64,000 nucleotides of DNA from Achromobacter animicus. GTDB taxonomy: Bacteria > Pseudomonadota > Gammaproteobacteria > Burkholderiales > Burkholderiaceae_B. Shown here in pieces: positions 7,543 through 16,053 of this stretch. The position numbers and the translations under genes were made by a program. Position 1 is the first letter of the stretch, and each line of letters opens with the position of its first letter. Where the stretch lies: contig NZ_CADIJM010000017.1 in the NCBI RefSeq assembly GCF_902859585.1, positions 1-64,000 on the forward strand. The letters are read 5' to 3'. The notes under the pieces were generated by a model. The model had not been told where the DNA came from. It made no database searches and saw only the letters and a list, made by a program, of their open reading frames with translations.

Positions 7543-9327
7543 TCAGTCTTCCCGGAACTGCATCTTGTACAGCGAGGCGTACAGGCCGTCGGCTGCCAGG
7601 AGTTCGGCGTGCGGCCCCTGTTCGACGATCCGTCCGGCGTCCAGCACGATGATGCGGTCGGCGTTCTGCACGGTGGACAGGCGGTGCGCGATGACCAGCG
7701 TGGTGCGGCCCTTCATCAGGCGCTCCAGCGAGGCCTGCACCTGGCGTTCGGATTCGTTGTCTAGCGCGGACGTGGCTTCGTCCAGGATCAGGATGGGTGC
7801 GTTCTTGATGAGCGCGCGCGCAATCGCCAGGCGCTGGCGCTGGCCGCCGGACAGGCGCGCGGCGTTTTCGCCCACCGGCGTGTTGATGCCCTGCGGCAGG
7901 CCTTCAACGAACTCGAGCAGGTTGGCGGCGGCGAGCGCGTCGCGCACCTTTTGCTCGCTGGACTTGCCCAGCGCGCCGTAGCCGACGTTAGCCGCGATGG
8001 TGTCGTCGAACAGCACGACGTCCTGGCTGACCAGCGACAGGTGCGAGCGCAGGCTGCGCAGCGTCAGGTCGTCGACAGGCACGTCGTCCACGAGGATCTG
8101 GCCACTATCGGCCAGCACGAAGCGAGGCAGCATGTTGACCAGCGTGGTCTTGCCGCTGCCGGACCGGCCCACGAGGGCGACGGTCTGGCCGGGTTCGACC
8201 ACGAAGGAAATGTCGTTGACCGTGTCGCGGTCGGCATCGGGGAAACGATGCGACACGTTGCGGAATTCGACCTTGCCGCGGACGGGTTCGGGCAGTTCCT
8301 TGGTGCCGGTGTCGTTTTCCGGCACCTGGTCGATCAGCGTGAACACGCTTTCGGCCGACACCAGCATCTTCTGCATGCGGGCGGCCACGTTGGTGAGGCG
8401 CTTGATGGGGTCGAAGATCTGGGCCAGCGCGGCCATGAACGAGGCGAAGCTGCCCACGGTGAGCGAGCCGCTGTTGGCCTGGCTGAGCGCCACGGCGATG
8501 ACCGCGCCCACGGAGATCGAGATGCAGACCTGGGTCAGCGGAGTCAGCGCCGCATCGGCAGTGGCCGTGCGCATGGCAAAGCGGCGCAGGCGGCGGCTGA
8601 CGAAATCAAAACGGCCGCGTTCGACTTCGTAGCCGTCGAACAGCTTGATGACGCGCTGGCCGTCGATGCCCTCGCCGACCACGCGGGTCAATTCGGCGTT
8701 CATGTTGACGGTTTCGCGGTTGATGCGGCGCAGGCGCTTGATGAAGAAGCGCGAGATCATGACCGAGACCGGCAACATCACCAGGATGATCAGGGTCAGC
8801 ACCCACGACATGTACAGCAGCACGCAGATCAGGGCGATGACCACCAGGGTTTCGCGCACCAGCACCGTGATGACGTCGGTGGCGTAACCGGTAACGTTGC
8901 CGGCGTCGATGGTGAAGCGGTTCAGGAGGCGGCCGGTGTCGCCGCGCTTGAAGTCCGCGTCGGGCAGGCCCAGAAGGCGTTCGAACATGTCGCGCCGCAT
9001 GCCCAGCAGCACGTTGTTGGCCACCCAGGCCAGCAGGTAGTCGCTGAAGAAGTTGCAGATGCCGCGCACCAGGATCAGTCCGACGACCGCCAGCGGCAGC
9101 GCCCAGACGTAATACGGTTTGGCGCCGGAGAAGCCGCCATCGAGCAGGGGCTTCATGATGACCGCCAGCACAGGCTGCGTGGCTGCGGCGCCCGCCATCA
9201 GCAGGACAGCCGCCAACAAACCCTTCCAATAGGAACCCACGCGGCTGTAGATCCGGGACCAGAGTTCGGATTTGACGGGTTGGGAGCCCGCTGGCGCATT
9301 CCGTGCGGCAGAATTCAAAGGGATCAC
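7543..9327 (-). CDS. msbA: Lipid A export ABC transporter MsbA
   Basis: Half-transporter of 594 residues; a homodimer flips lipid A-core from the inner to the outer leaflet of the inner membrane. Residues about 25-320 are the six-helix exporter domain. The ATPase follows with Walker A GRSGSGKTT (387-395), signature LSGGQ (492-496), Walker B ILILDE with Asp516/Glu517, and an H-loop His in VIAHRLS. The start is GTG at 9327. There is no clear ribosome site, and a TATAAA lies only five bases upstream (9333-9338), so the true start could be slightly further in. It is divergent from a GT9 glycosyltransferase gene, which fits a shared LPS role. Confidence 0.95.
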   Translation of the reverse strand: MIPLNSAARNAPAGSQPVKSELWSRIYSRVGSYWKGLLAAVLLMAGAAATQPVLAVIMKPLLDGGFSGAKPYYVWALPLAVVGLILVRGICNFFSDYLLAWVANNVLLGMRRDMFERLLGLPDADFKRGDTGRLLNRFTIDAGNVTGYATDVITVLVRETLVVIALICVLLYMSWVLTLIILVMLPVSVMISRFFIKRLRRINRETVNMNAELTRVVGEGIDGQRVIKLFDGYEVERGRFDFVSRRLRRFAMRTATADAALTPLTQVCISISVGAVIAVALSQANSGSLTVGSFASFMAALAQIFDPIKRLTNVAARMQKMLVSAESVFTLIDQVPENDTGTKELPEPVRGKVEFRNVSHRFPDADRDTVNDISFVVEPGQTVALVGRSGSGKTTLVNMLPRFVLADSGQILVDDVPVDDLTLRSLRSHLSLVSQDVVLFDDTIAANVGYGALGKSSEQKVRDALAAANLLEFVEGLPQGINTPVGENAARLSGGQRQRLAIARALIKNAPILILDEATSALDNESERQVQASLERLMKGRTTLVIAHRLSTVQNADRIIVLDAGRIVEQGPHAELLAADGLYASLYKMQFRED

Positions 9328-9421
9328 TCGCTTTTATACAATTGTGCCCAGGATTGTACCGGCTGCGCGCGTGCGCGCCGTCCCCGCCCCCTTAGCCCTA
9401 TCCGCGCCCGTGCGCCCTTCC

Positions 9422-10390
9422 ATGTCCGATATCAGTTGCCTGTATGTCCGCCTGCCCAACTGGGTGGGCGATGTCTGCATGAGCCTGCCCAGCCTGCGTG
9501 CCCTGGCCGCAAGCGGTCTGCCCCTGGTCCTCTGCGCCCGTCCCTGGGCCCGCGATCTGCTCGATGGCGTGGACAAGCTGGATTTCATTCCCATGCGAGG
9601 CAAGGTGGGCCCGGACCGGGCGGCCGTCAGCGCGCACCGCCGGGGGCTGGGTGCGCAAGGCCGCCGCGCCCGCGGCCTGCTGCTGCCGGATTCCCTGTCC
9701 AGCGCGCTGGTTTTCCGCCTGGCCGGCGTGCCGTCGGCGGGCTATCGCGACGATGGCCGCAGCTTCCTGCTGCGCTGGCCGTTCGCCAAGCCCGGCCAGC
9801 CGATGCACGCCGTCGAGTCCTGGCATCACCTCACCTGCGAAGCGCTGACCCGGTGGAATCTGCCGAGCGGTCCGGCCAAGCCGGGGCCGACGCTGGACCT
9901 GCCGCTGACGCCGGCGCACGAACGCGCGGCGGGCGAGGCGTTGGTCCAGGCCGGGCTGGACGGCCGGCCCTACGTCCTGATCGCGCCCACCGCCACCGGC
10001 CTGCACAAGGGCCGGATCAAGGTCTGGCCCGGATTCGATACACTGACGCGCGCCCTGCAGGCCCGCGGCCATACCGTGGTAATGTGCCCCCCTCCGGCCG
10101 AAACCGACGAAGCCCGGCGCAATGCGCCCACGGCGCAGTTGCTGCCCCCGCTGGGACTGGGCGCCTTTGCGGCCTTGACCGCGCGGGCCACGCTGGTGAT
10201 CTGTAACGATTCCGGCGTGTCGCACGTGGCGGCGGCGGCATCGGCCCGGCAGCTCACGCTGTTCGGCGTGACGCAACCGCAGCGCACCGGCCCCTGGTCC
10301 CCGCGCGCGGTGTGCGTCGGCTCCGACCAGGCGTGGCCGTCGCAGGAAGAAGTGACACGGCAGGCCGAGCGCCTGCTGGATGGTACGTAG
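9422..10390 (+). CDS. Glycosyltransferase family 9 (heptosyltransferase-like)
   Basis: 322-residue GT-B enzyme of the ADP-heptose:LPS heptosyltransferase family, probably adding a heptose to the LPS inner core at the cytosolic membrane face. Visible family marks are the N-terminal VRLPNWVGDVCMSLP, the central APTATGLHKGRIKVWP strand-loop region and the C-terminal NDSGVSHVAAA loop, which replaces the commoner NDTGPMHLA. The frame is open for 50 codons upstream, but only ATG 9422 matches the family N-terminus. It is divergent from msbA and followed 19 bases later by the ydcF-like gene. Which heptosyltransferase step it performs cannot be decided from sequence. Confidence 0.88.
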   Translation: MSDISCLYVRLPNWVGDVCMSLPSLRALAASGLPLVLCARPWARDLLDGVDKLDFIPMRGKVGPDRAAVSAHRRGLGAQGRRARGLLLPDSLSSALVFRLAGVPSAGYRDDGRSFLLRWPFAKPGQPMHAVESWHHLTCEALTRWNLPSGPAKPGPTLDLPLTPAHERAAGEALVQAGLDGRPYVLIAPTATGLHKGRIKVWPGFDTLTRALQARGHTVVMCPPPAETDEARRNAPTAQLLPPLGLGAFAALTARATLVICNDSGVSHVAAAASARQLTLFGVTQPQRTGPWSPRAVCVGSDQAWPSQEEVTRQAERLLDGT

Positions 10391-10409
10391 TAATCAGGAC
10401 AGTCTCGAA

Positions 10410-11174
10410 ATGACCTTTTCCAGCTATCTCACGAATCTGATCATTCCCTTCAACTTGTGCATCACTCTGGTGGTCCTTGGCCTGGTGCTGGGACTGTTCC
10501 GGCTTCGCAAGATCGGCTTGACCCTCGTTGCCGCGGGTCTGCTCTGGGCCTTGGCCTGGTCCTTGCCCGCCACGTCACTGTGGGCTGGCGGCGCGCTGGA
10601 GAACCGGTATCCGCACAAACCGCCCACCGAAATGCCAACGGCAGACGCGATCGTGGTGCTGGGCGGCAACACCGCAAACGGCCGCGCCAACTGGTTCCTG
10701 CCCTATGACAAGGACACGGCCATCGTGCGCGTGGACGCGGCCGCCCAGCTGTATCTGGCGGGCCGCGCGCCCAAGGTGCTGCTGTCGGGCGGCGCCCTGG
10801 AAGGCGACGTCAGCGAAGCCCGCGGGATGGCGCACGCGATCCGCCAGCAAGGGGTGCCGGAGTCGGCGCTGATCCTGGAGAACGCCAGCCGCACCACGTA
10901 CGAAAACGCCACGCTGACCGAGGACCAGCTCAAGTCCCGCGGCATCGGCAAGGTGCTCCTGGTCACGTCCGCGTTGCACATGCCCCGCGCGATGGCGGCC
11001 TTTTCCAAGCAGGGCGTGGAAGTGATTGCCGCCCCCGCGCCGCCGCAGATCGTGGCGCCGGCTGACGGCTCGCTGCCGTTGTGGCTGCCCGACGAACGTA
11101 CGTTCGACGCCAGCCGCTCGATCGTGAAGGAATACGCCGGGCTTTTTGTCTATTGGTTGCGCGGATGGGTATGA
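10410..11174 (+). CDS. YdcF/ElyC family membrane protein (DUF218)
   Basis: 254 residues: two N-terminal membrane segments (about 8-27 and 32-50), then a periplasmic DUF218 domain from about residue 70 ([44 protein letters not shown]). ElyC and SanA, members of this family, affect peptidoglycan and envelope integrity, perhaps through undecaprenyl carrier use; the chemistry is not settled. ATG 10410 has AGGAC nine bases upstream. The stop overlaps the next start in ATGA, so it is coupled to the YkgJ-like gene. The link to neighbouring LPS genes is positional only. Confidence 0.85.
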   Translation: MTFSSYLTNLIIPFNLCITLVVLGLVLGLFRLRKIGLTLVAAGLLWALAWSLPATSLWAGGALENRYPHKPPTEMPTADAIVVLGGNTANGRANWFLPYDKDTAIVRVDAAAQLYLAGRAPKVLLSGGALEGDVSEARGMAHAIRQQGVPESALILENASRTTYENATLTEDQLKSRGIGKVLLVTSALHMPRAMAAFSKQGVEVIAAPAPPQIVAPADGSLPLWLPDERTFDASRSIVKEYAGLFVYWLRGWV

Positions 11175-11452
11175 GCCTGGCCGCCACCGCGCTGGAATGC
11201 CGCGCGGGATGCGGCGCCTGCTGCATCGCGCCGTCGATCACGCGCCCCATTCCGGGCATGCCGCACGGCAAGCCCGCGGGCGTGCCCTGTATTCAGTTGC
11301 TGCCGGACATGCGGTGCGCCATCTTTGGCGACCCTTCCCGCCCGGATTTCTGCGGCGGACTGCAGCCGGAGCACGAGATGTGCGGATCGGACCGCGCACA
11401 CGCCATCCACTGGCTGGCCGACCTGGAACGGGCGACAGCGCCGCACCACTGA
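11171..11452 (+). CDS. YkgJ family cysteine cluster protein
   Basis: 93-residue cytosolic protein with a dense cysteine group, CRAGCGACC at residues 9-17, and further Cys in GVPCIQL, MRCAIFG and PDFCGGL. This is the zinc- or iron-sulfur-binding CxxxCxxCC family (YkgJ, UPF0153), of unknown function. The start at 11171 lies in the ATGA overlap with the preceding ydcF-like gene, so translation is probably coupled. A terminator begins at its stop codon. Confidence 0.85.
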   Translation: MSLAATALECRAGCGACCIAPSITRPIPGMPHGKPAGVPCIQLLPDMRCAIFGDPSRPDFCGGLQPEHEMCGSDRAHAIHWLADLERATAPHH

Positions 11453-11478
11453 AAACGGGCTCGCAGCCCCGTTTTTTT
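11452..11478. terminator. Bidirectional terminator between the ykgJ-like gene and the LPS cluster
   Basis: AAAACGGG pairs with CCCGTTTT around an 8-base loop. On the plus strand T7 follows; on the minus strand the arm ends in TTTT. It serves two convergent operons, and the minus-strand glycosyltransferase stop codon lies inside the T run. Confidence 0.8.
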
Positions 11479-12625
11479 AGTTGCGCTCGAGCAGCACCTG
11501 TTCGTACAGCGCCTCGAAGCGCGACGCTACGGTCTCCCAGCTTTGGTCCCGGGCGATTTCCAGGCCCCGCGTCGTGAGCGCTGCGCGCAGCTCGGGGTTC
11601 GCCCCCAGGCTTTCCAGCGCCTGCGCCAGCTGGGCGCCATCACGCGGGTCCGACAGGATGAGCGCGTCAGTGCCCGCCGACAGATACTGCGCGAATCCGC
11701 AATAGACCGGAGAGCTGACAATGACCGGCAGGCCATGCGACATGGCTTCCAGCGGCGCCATGCCGTAGCTGTCGTTCAGCGTCGGATGGGCGTAGATGTC
11801 GGCTGCGTTGAAATACTGGCCGACGTCCGACGTAGGATCGATCAAGGTGACACGGGAGGCGACCTCGCCCGCGGCGTGGACTCGATCGTGCGTGGGTCCG
11901 TCGGCGCCTACGACCAGCAGCCTGTATTGGGGTGGCAGCAGCGCCAGCGCATCCAGCAGCGCCGGCAGGCCTTTGCGCAGCGGATTGCGCGCCACCAGCA
12001 GACAGCCGATCGTGTCGGCATCCCAGCCCAGCCGCGCCCGCAGGGCGGCGCGGGCGCCGTTGCCATCCGGGGCCGGCAGTTTGACGCCCGGAGCGATGAT
12101 ATCCACAGGAAGCTGCTCGCCGTAGCTGCGGTGGAGCTGGTCCATGATGAGGCCGGACACCGCGACCACGCGGCGCCGGGGGGTCTTGCGCACGCGCAGC
12201 CATTCCAGCGTCAGATAGGTGGCAAGGCGCGGACTGAGCCAGGCGGTCAGGCGCTGCAGCGGCTTGACCCGGGTGACGTGGTTGTAGCGGACCGGCGTTA
12301 CGTGCATGACCTGGATCTCGCCCGCCCAGCCGTTCATGTGCGAATGCACGATGTCGAAGCGGCCGCGAGTGAGACGGTCAGCGCGCCAGGCAAAATACAG
12401 CACCCGGGTCCAGCTTGGGAGCCAGCCGGGAAACCGCACGGGCAAGAAATCGAAAGGCAGATCGCTGTCGAAATCCCGGGCGACCACCGTGACGTCGTGC
12501 CGCTTGCCGAGCACACGCATCAGCTCGACGCCATACGCCTCTGCGCCTCCGAAACGCTTGCCGAAGCGGTCCACCAACAGCGCAATGCGAAGCCGCCGAT
12601 TATGCGCGCCGGCGGCTGTCTTCAT
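11477..12625 (-). CDS. Glycosyltransferase family 4 (GT1-type), last gene of the dnaE-LPS operon
   Basis: 382-residue GT-B glycosyltransferase. The N-terminal half has a nucleotide-sugar enzyme start (RIALLVDRFGKRFGGAEAY). The C-terminal half has the donor-binding region, including SYGMAPLEAMSHGLPVIVS with the conserved Glu of the E-x7-E type motif. There is no membrane segment, so it probably works at the cytosolic membrane face. It overlaps the upstream deacetylase gene by 26 bases, suggesting coupled translation. Position in a cluster of LPS core enzymes points to core sugar addition; donor and acceptor are not known. Confidence 0.88.
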   Translation of the reverse strand: MKTAAGAHNRRLRIALLVDRFGKRFGGAEAYGVELMRVLGKRHDVTVVARDFDSDLPFDFLPVRFPGWLPSWTRVLYFAWRADRLTRGRFDIVHSHMNGWAGEIQVMHVTPVRYNHVTRVKPLQRLTAWLSPRLATYLTLEWLRVRKTPRRRVVAVSGLIMDQLHRSYGEQLPVDIIAPGVKLPAPDGNGARAALRARLGWDADTIGCLLVARNPLRKGLPALLDALALLPPQYRLLVVGADGPTHDRVHAAGEVASRVTLIDPTSDVGQYFNAADIYAHPTLNDSYGMAPLEAMSHGLPVIVSSPVYCGFAQYLSAGTDALILSDPRDGAQLAQALESLGANPELRAALTTRGLEIARDQSWETVASRFEALYEQVLLERN

Positions 12626-13325
12626 ACCGGGTGAGGCACTTCTGGAGAAAACGGATGATGTTGGTGGAGCGCGCCACCGTCACCCGCGGCAGACCGAAGG
12701 GATCGTCGGACGCCGCCGCCAGGCCGCGCTTGGTGAGCGTGGCATTGTCGTATCCAGCCTCGCGCGCCATGGCCTGGTGCTCCGGGCCATGGTCGCCGTA
12801 CGGATAACAGAACGCGGTGACCGGCGCTCCGAGCGCCTGTTCGAGCTCATCCTTGGACTCGACGATCTGGCGCCGCGCCTCTTCGGGCGCGAGCTCGGGA
12901 AGATGGACGTGGTCAAGCGTATGCGAACCGACTTCGTTGCCCGCCTGCGCCCACTCCCGCATTTCCTGCACGGTCATCAGCGGTGAAAACGGGATGCCCT
13001 TCTGGAGGTCCCACACGTTGCCGCCGTCGAACTGCCGAGCCACGAAATAGTTGGTGGCGGTGAATCCCAATTCGCTCAATACCGGCATCGCGTTGTGATG
13101 CACGTTGCGAAAGCCGTCGTCGAATGTGATGCCGAATACCTTGCCCTGGCGCTCGCCACGGACATACGGCATGACGTCGCGCATGGACAGCCCGCGGTAA
13201 CCGAGCCGGCGCATCCAGCGCATCTGCCGAGCAAAGCTATCAGGATGTACCGTCAATCCGCGAAACGGCGTGCCCTTGGGGTTGGGCTCGCCGATCTGGT
13301 GATACATAAGGATTGGAATAGACAT
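12600..13325 (-). CDS. Polysaccharide deacetylase family protein (NodB domain), first of two
   Basis: 241-residue carbohydrate esterase 4 type protein. The NodB motifs are present: ITFDDGF (general base and metal Asp), SHTLDH with the two metal-binding His, and CYPYGDH. Such enzymes remove N-acetyl groups from amino sugars. There is no signal peptide, so it would act in the cytosol or at the membrane face, before the LPS is exported. Its 3' end overlaps a glycosyltransferase gene and its start is 18 bases after another, so it is part of the LPS core cluster. A role in making free glucosamine in the core is an inference. Confidence 0.88.
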   Translation of the reverse strand: MSIPILMYHQIGEPNPKGTPFRGLTVHPDSFARQMRWMRRLGYRGLSMRDVMPYVRGERQGKVFGITFDDGFRNVHHNAMPVLSELGFTATNYFVARQFDGGNVWDLQKGIPFSPLMTVQEMREWAQAGNEVGSHTLDHVHLPELAPEEARRQIVESKDELEQALGAPVTAFCYPYGDHGPEHQAMAREAGYDNATLTKRGLAAASDDPFGLPRVTVARSTNIIRFLQKCLTRYEDSRRRA

Positions 13326-13343
13326 AGCTCGACATTATATGGG

Positions 13344-14459
13344 TCAGTGTCCGCCAAGCGTACGCTGATACACATCCACCGTAGCCTGCGCGAAACGCTC
13401 CAGGTTGAAGTCGCGCAAACTTGTTTCACGCGCCTTGCTGCCCATCTGTCGGACGACTTCCGGATTGTCCAGCATGAAGCGCAGCTTGGCGGTCATGGCG
13501 GGCACGTCGCGCGCCCGCACGATCCAGCCGTCCACGCCGTCCGTTACGTTCTCCGGCAGGCCGCCGGCATCGCTGACGAGCGCGGGCAGGCCCAGTCCCA
13601 TGATCTCGCGGCAGGCAAACGACAGGGCCTCGCGGTAAGAAAGGACGAAGCCCGCATGGCACGACGCCAGCGCCGCGCGCACGTCGTCGAGCAGCCCGGG
13701 AAACTTGACCTGATCGATCATGCCGAGTTCGCGCACCCGCGCAAGCTTGGCCTCGGTGGGCGGATCGCCCGCCACCATCAGCAAGATGCGTGCCTTGTCC
13801 GCCGGCGGCAGCGCGGCCGCGGCGGCCACCAAGTCCAGCCAGCCTTTGTCGTAGTCGGTGCCCCCGGCACTGCCCAGCAGCAGCTTGCCTTGCCAATCCG
13901 GACCAAAGAAGAGTTCGCGCAGCTTGTCCAGGCTTTCGGGCGGCGGCGGCGCGAAGAAATTGGTATCGATGCCGTGCCGGATGGTGGTGATGGGGCGCTT
14001 GCGGTACGGCGAGTGCTCCATCATGCCGCGGATGTAATCGCTGACGGCGATGCCATGATCCGTCGCCAGCGCCACCCGCAGCTTGTGTCCAAAACTGGAA
14101 AGCGGGTGATCGTTGTGCTTGGTGAACACGATGCGCGGACGGCGCCGCATGCCCAGCGTGGCCAGCATCACCTGCTTGTGGTCGGCCGAGCCGTTGGCGT
14201 GGATGATGTCGAAGCGGCCCTCGGCGATCAGGCGCTGCAGCCGGGCGCGGTCCTTGAACCAGGACGACGGGCGGGTCGTGTAGCGCATGTCCACCGCCGT
14301 CACCCCGGGGATGGCCTTGGCGTAGCGGTACAGCCGGCTGGTGCCGGGCACCGCCACGGTGATGTCGTGATCGCGGGCCAGCGCCTTGGCCAGGTTGATG
14401 ATGTAGGTGACGTGCCCCCCGCCGTTGCCGGCGTGGAAGTTCGTGTAGAGGATCTTCAC
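13344..14459 (-). CDS. Glycosyltransferase family 4
   Basis: 371-residue GT-B glycosyltransferase with an N-terminal KILYTNFHAGNGGGHVTY motif, a central NGSADHKQ segment, and a C-terminal donor site holding SYREALSFACREIMGLGLPALVSDAGG. The start is GTG at 14459, overlapping the TGA of the preceding gene as GTGA; there is no strong ribosome site, so translational coupling is likely. The frame runs further upstream without a start, but that part belongs to the overlapping GT2 gene. Predicted LPS core sugar transferase; specificity unknown. Confidence 0.87.
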   Translation of the reverse strand: MKILYTNFHAGNGGGHVTYIINLAKALARDHDITVAVPGTSRLYRYAKAIPGVTAVDMRYTTRPSSWFKDRARLQRLIAEGRFDIIHANGSADHKQVMLATLGMRRRPRIVFTKHNDHPLSSFGHKLRVALATDHGIAVSDYIRGMMEHSPYRKRPITTIRHGIDTNFFAPPPPESLDKLRELFFGPDWQGKLLLGSAGGTDYDKGWLDLVAAAAALPPADKARILLMVAGDPPTEAKLARVRELGMIDQVKFPGLLDDVRAALASCHAGFVLSYREALSFACREIMGLGLPALVSDAGGLPENVTDGVDGWIVRARDVPAMTAKLRFMLDNPEVVRQMGSKARETSLRDFNLERFAQATVDVYQRTLGGH

Positions 14460-15208
14460 TTTTTGTTTTCTGCCAGGAACATCAGCTTCGAGTAGCGGAA
14501 GAAGCTGCCCGCCGCCGCGGTGACGGCCAGCACGAGTCCGTGGCGGCCATCCAGGAAACCGCGCCGGATCAGGTAGATGCGCACGAAGGTCCAGAAGCCG
14601 TGGCCCAGCGCCCCGAAGACCGAGGTGCGCTTGCCCTTGGCATACATCATGGCCGCGGCGTCGGACGAGTAACGGTTGACCTTGTTGATCAGCGCGTCCA
14701 GGTTGTCGTACGGATAGTGGTTGAAGTAGCCGCGCATCTGCAGGGGCCGGCCGTTGGCCGGCACCACCCGCTCGTGGACGGCGGCGTCGGTGAAGCGCGC
14801 CGTGCCGCGCTTGAAGAGGCGCAGCACGTAGTCGGGCCACCAGCCGCTATGGCGGATGTCGCGGCCGCAGAAATTGGATAGGCGCGCGATCTCGTAGGCG
14901 TCGGCGCGGGGCGCGCGCAGCACGTCCTGGATTTCCTGCGCCAACTCGGGGGTGACGCGCTCGTCCGCGTCGATCGACAGCACCCAATCGCCCGTCGCCA
15001 GATCCAGCGCGCGGTTCTTTTGCGGACCGAAACCGGGCCAGTCGGCGGTGACTTCAACGCGGGCCCCGAGCGCTTGCGCCAGCTCCACGGTGCCGTCGGT
15101 GCTGCCCGAATCCACGACGATGAACTCGTCGGCGAACGACACGGACTTCAGGCAGGCGGCAATATTTGCCGCTTCGTTCTTGGTGATGATGATGACTGAT
15201 AGCTTCAT
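14456..15208 (-). CDS. Glycosyltransferase family 2 (WaaE/LgtF-like)
   Basis: 250-residue GT-A enzyme. The nucleotide-binding start KLSVIIITKNEAANI, the VVDSGSTDGT loop and the metal-binding SIDADERV (DxD-like) are all present, and WWPDYVLRLF is typical of the WaaE/LgtF subgroup. Members of that group add glucose in beta-1,4 linkage to heptose I of the LPS inner core. It overlaps its neighbours by 4 bases on both sides. I infer the same reaction here with moderate confidence. Confidence 0.88.
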   Translation of the reverse strand: MKLSVIIITKNEAANIAACLKSVSFADEFIVVDSGSTDGTVELAQALGARVEVTADWPGFGPQKNRALDLATGDWVLSIDADERVTPELAQEIQDVLRAPRADAYEIARLSNFCGRDIRHSGWWPDYVLRLFKRGTARFTDAAVHERVVPANGRPLQMRGYFNHYPYDNLDALINKVNRYSSDAAAMMYAKGKRTSVFGALGHGFWTFVRIYLIRRGFLDGRHGLVLAVTAAAGSFFRYSKLMFLAENKK

Positions 15209-16053
15209 CCGCGATTCCTAAGACGCTTTTTCCAGGCCTTCCAGGCGTGATAGCGCGGTCCCCAGAACGGGTCGCGCGACAGCCAGATCCGGCGGTTCAG
15301 CCAGGACCCGCCCAGATTGCGCACCGCGAAGCGATAGATATGGCCGGGATCCGTGCCGGGCAGGTTCTGGCCGAAAGGGTCGGTAGTGTACAAGTGCCGG
15401 AAACCGGCCTGCCGCGCGGCGGCCACGTAGTCTGCGTCGAAATAACCCTGCGGCCAGCACAGGTGATCGCTCACGCCGCCAAGCCGGCGGATCAGGGTGT
15501 CGCGCGAATCGTGCAGATCCTGCGCGATGCGTTCGCGCTTGGCGGCCACATCCGCGCCACAGACCTTGTCCCAGCGGGTGTGCGTGTTGGTATGGGAATG
15601 GAACTCGAAGGTGCCGGCGGCCTGCATGGCTTCGATTTCGCTCCAGCGCAGCATCGCCTCGTCGGCGCGGCCCGACGCCACGAGTTCCTTGCAGGCGTGG
15701 TGATCGGGGGTCGGGGGCAGCGCGCCGCCCTGCCCCGCATGCGGCCGCACGGGGCCGTCGCCGATCCACCCGGTGATAGTGAACAGCACCGCGCGCATGC
15801 CGTGGCGGGCCAGGACTGGATGCGCGTGCACCCAATTGTTCAGGTAGCCATCGTCAAAAGTGATGAGCACGGAACGTTCGGGCACGCTGCCGCCGGCCAG
15901 GTAGGCCGCGAACTGCGCGGTGGTGAGCGACTGGTAGCCGGCGCGCGCCAGGCGCGCGATCTGCGTTTCGAAGACGTCGGGCGTCGCGGCGATCATGCCA
16001 CCCGCCGGCGTGATGTGGTGGTACATCAGCACCGGAACGTTGGGCGCGTTCAT
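15205..16053 (-). CDS. Polysaccharide deacetylase family protein (NodB domain), second of two
   Basis: 282 residues. Motifs: VLMYHHI near the N-terminus, LITFDDGY with the catalytic and metal Asp, FHSHTNTH with the metal His pair, and CWPQGYFD. No signal peptide or membrane helix is seen. It is locked between two glycosyltransferase genes by 4-base overlaps on each side, so it is co-translated with LPS core enzymes. It differs clearly from the other deacetylase of the cluster (12600-13325), so the two may act on different sugars. Confidence 0.88.
   Translation of the reverse strand: MNAPNVPVLMYHHITPAGGMIAATPDVFETQIARLARAGYQSLTTAQFAAYLAGGSVPERSVLITFDDGYLNNWVHAHPVLARHGMRAVLFTITGWIGDGPVRPHAGQGGALPPTPDHHACKELVASGRADEAMLRWSEIEAMQAAGTFEFHSHTNTHTRWDKVCGADVAAKRERIAQDLHDSRDTLIRRLGGVSDHLCWPQGYFDADYVAAARQAGFRHLYTTDPFGQNLPGTDPGHIYRFAVRNLGGSWLNRRIWLSRDPFWGPRYHAWKAWKKRLRNRG

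Noticed and set aside
7951-10206. A 751-codon plus-strand frame over msbA and the GT9 gene
   Set aside because: Antisense to msbA, then out of phase with the GT9 gene; no recognisable domain. Shadow frame.
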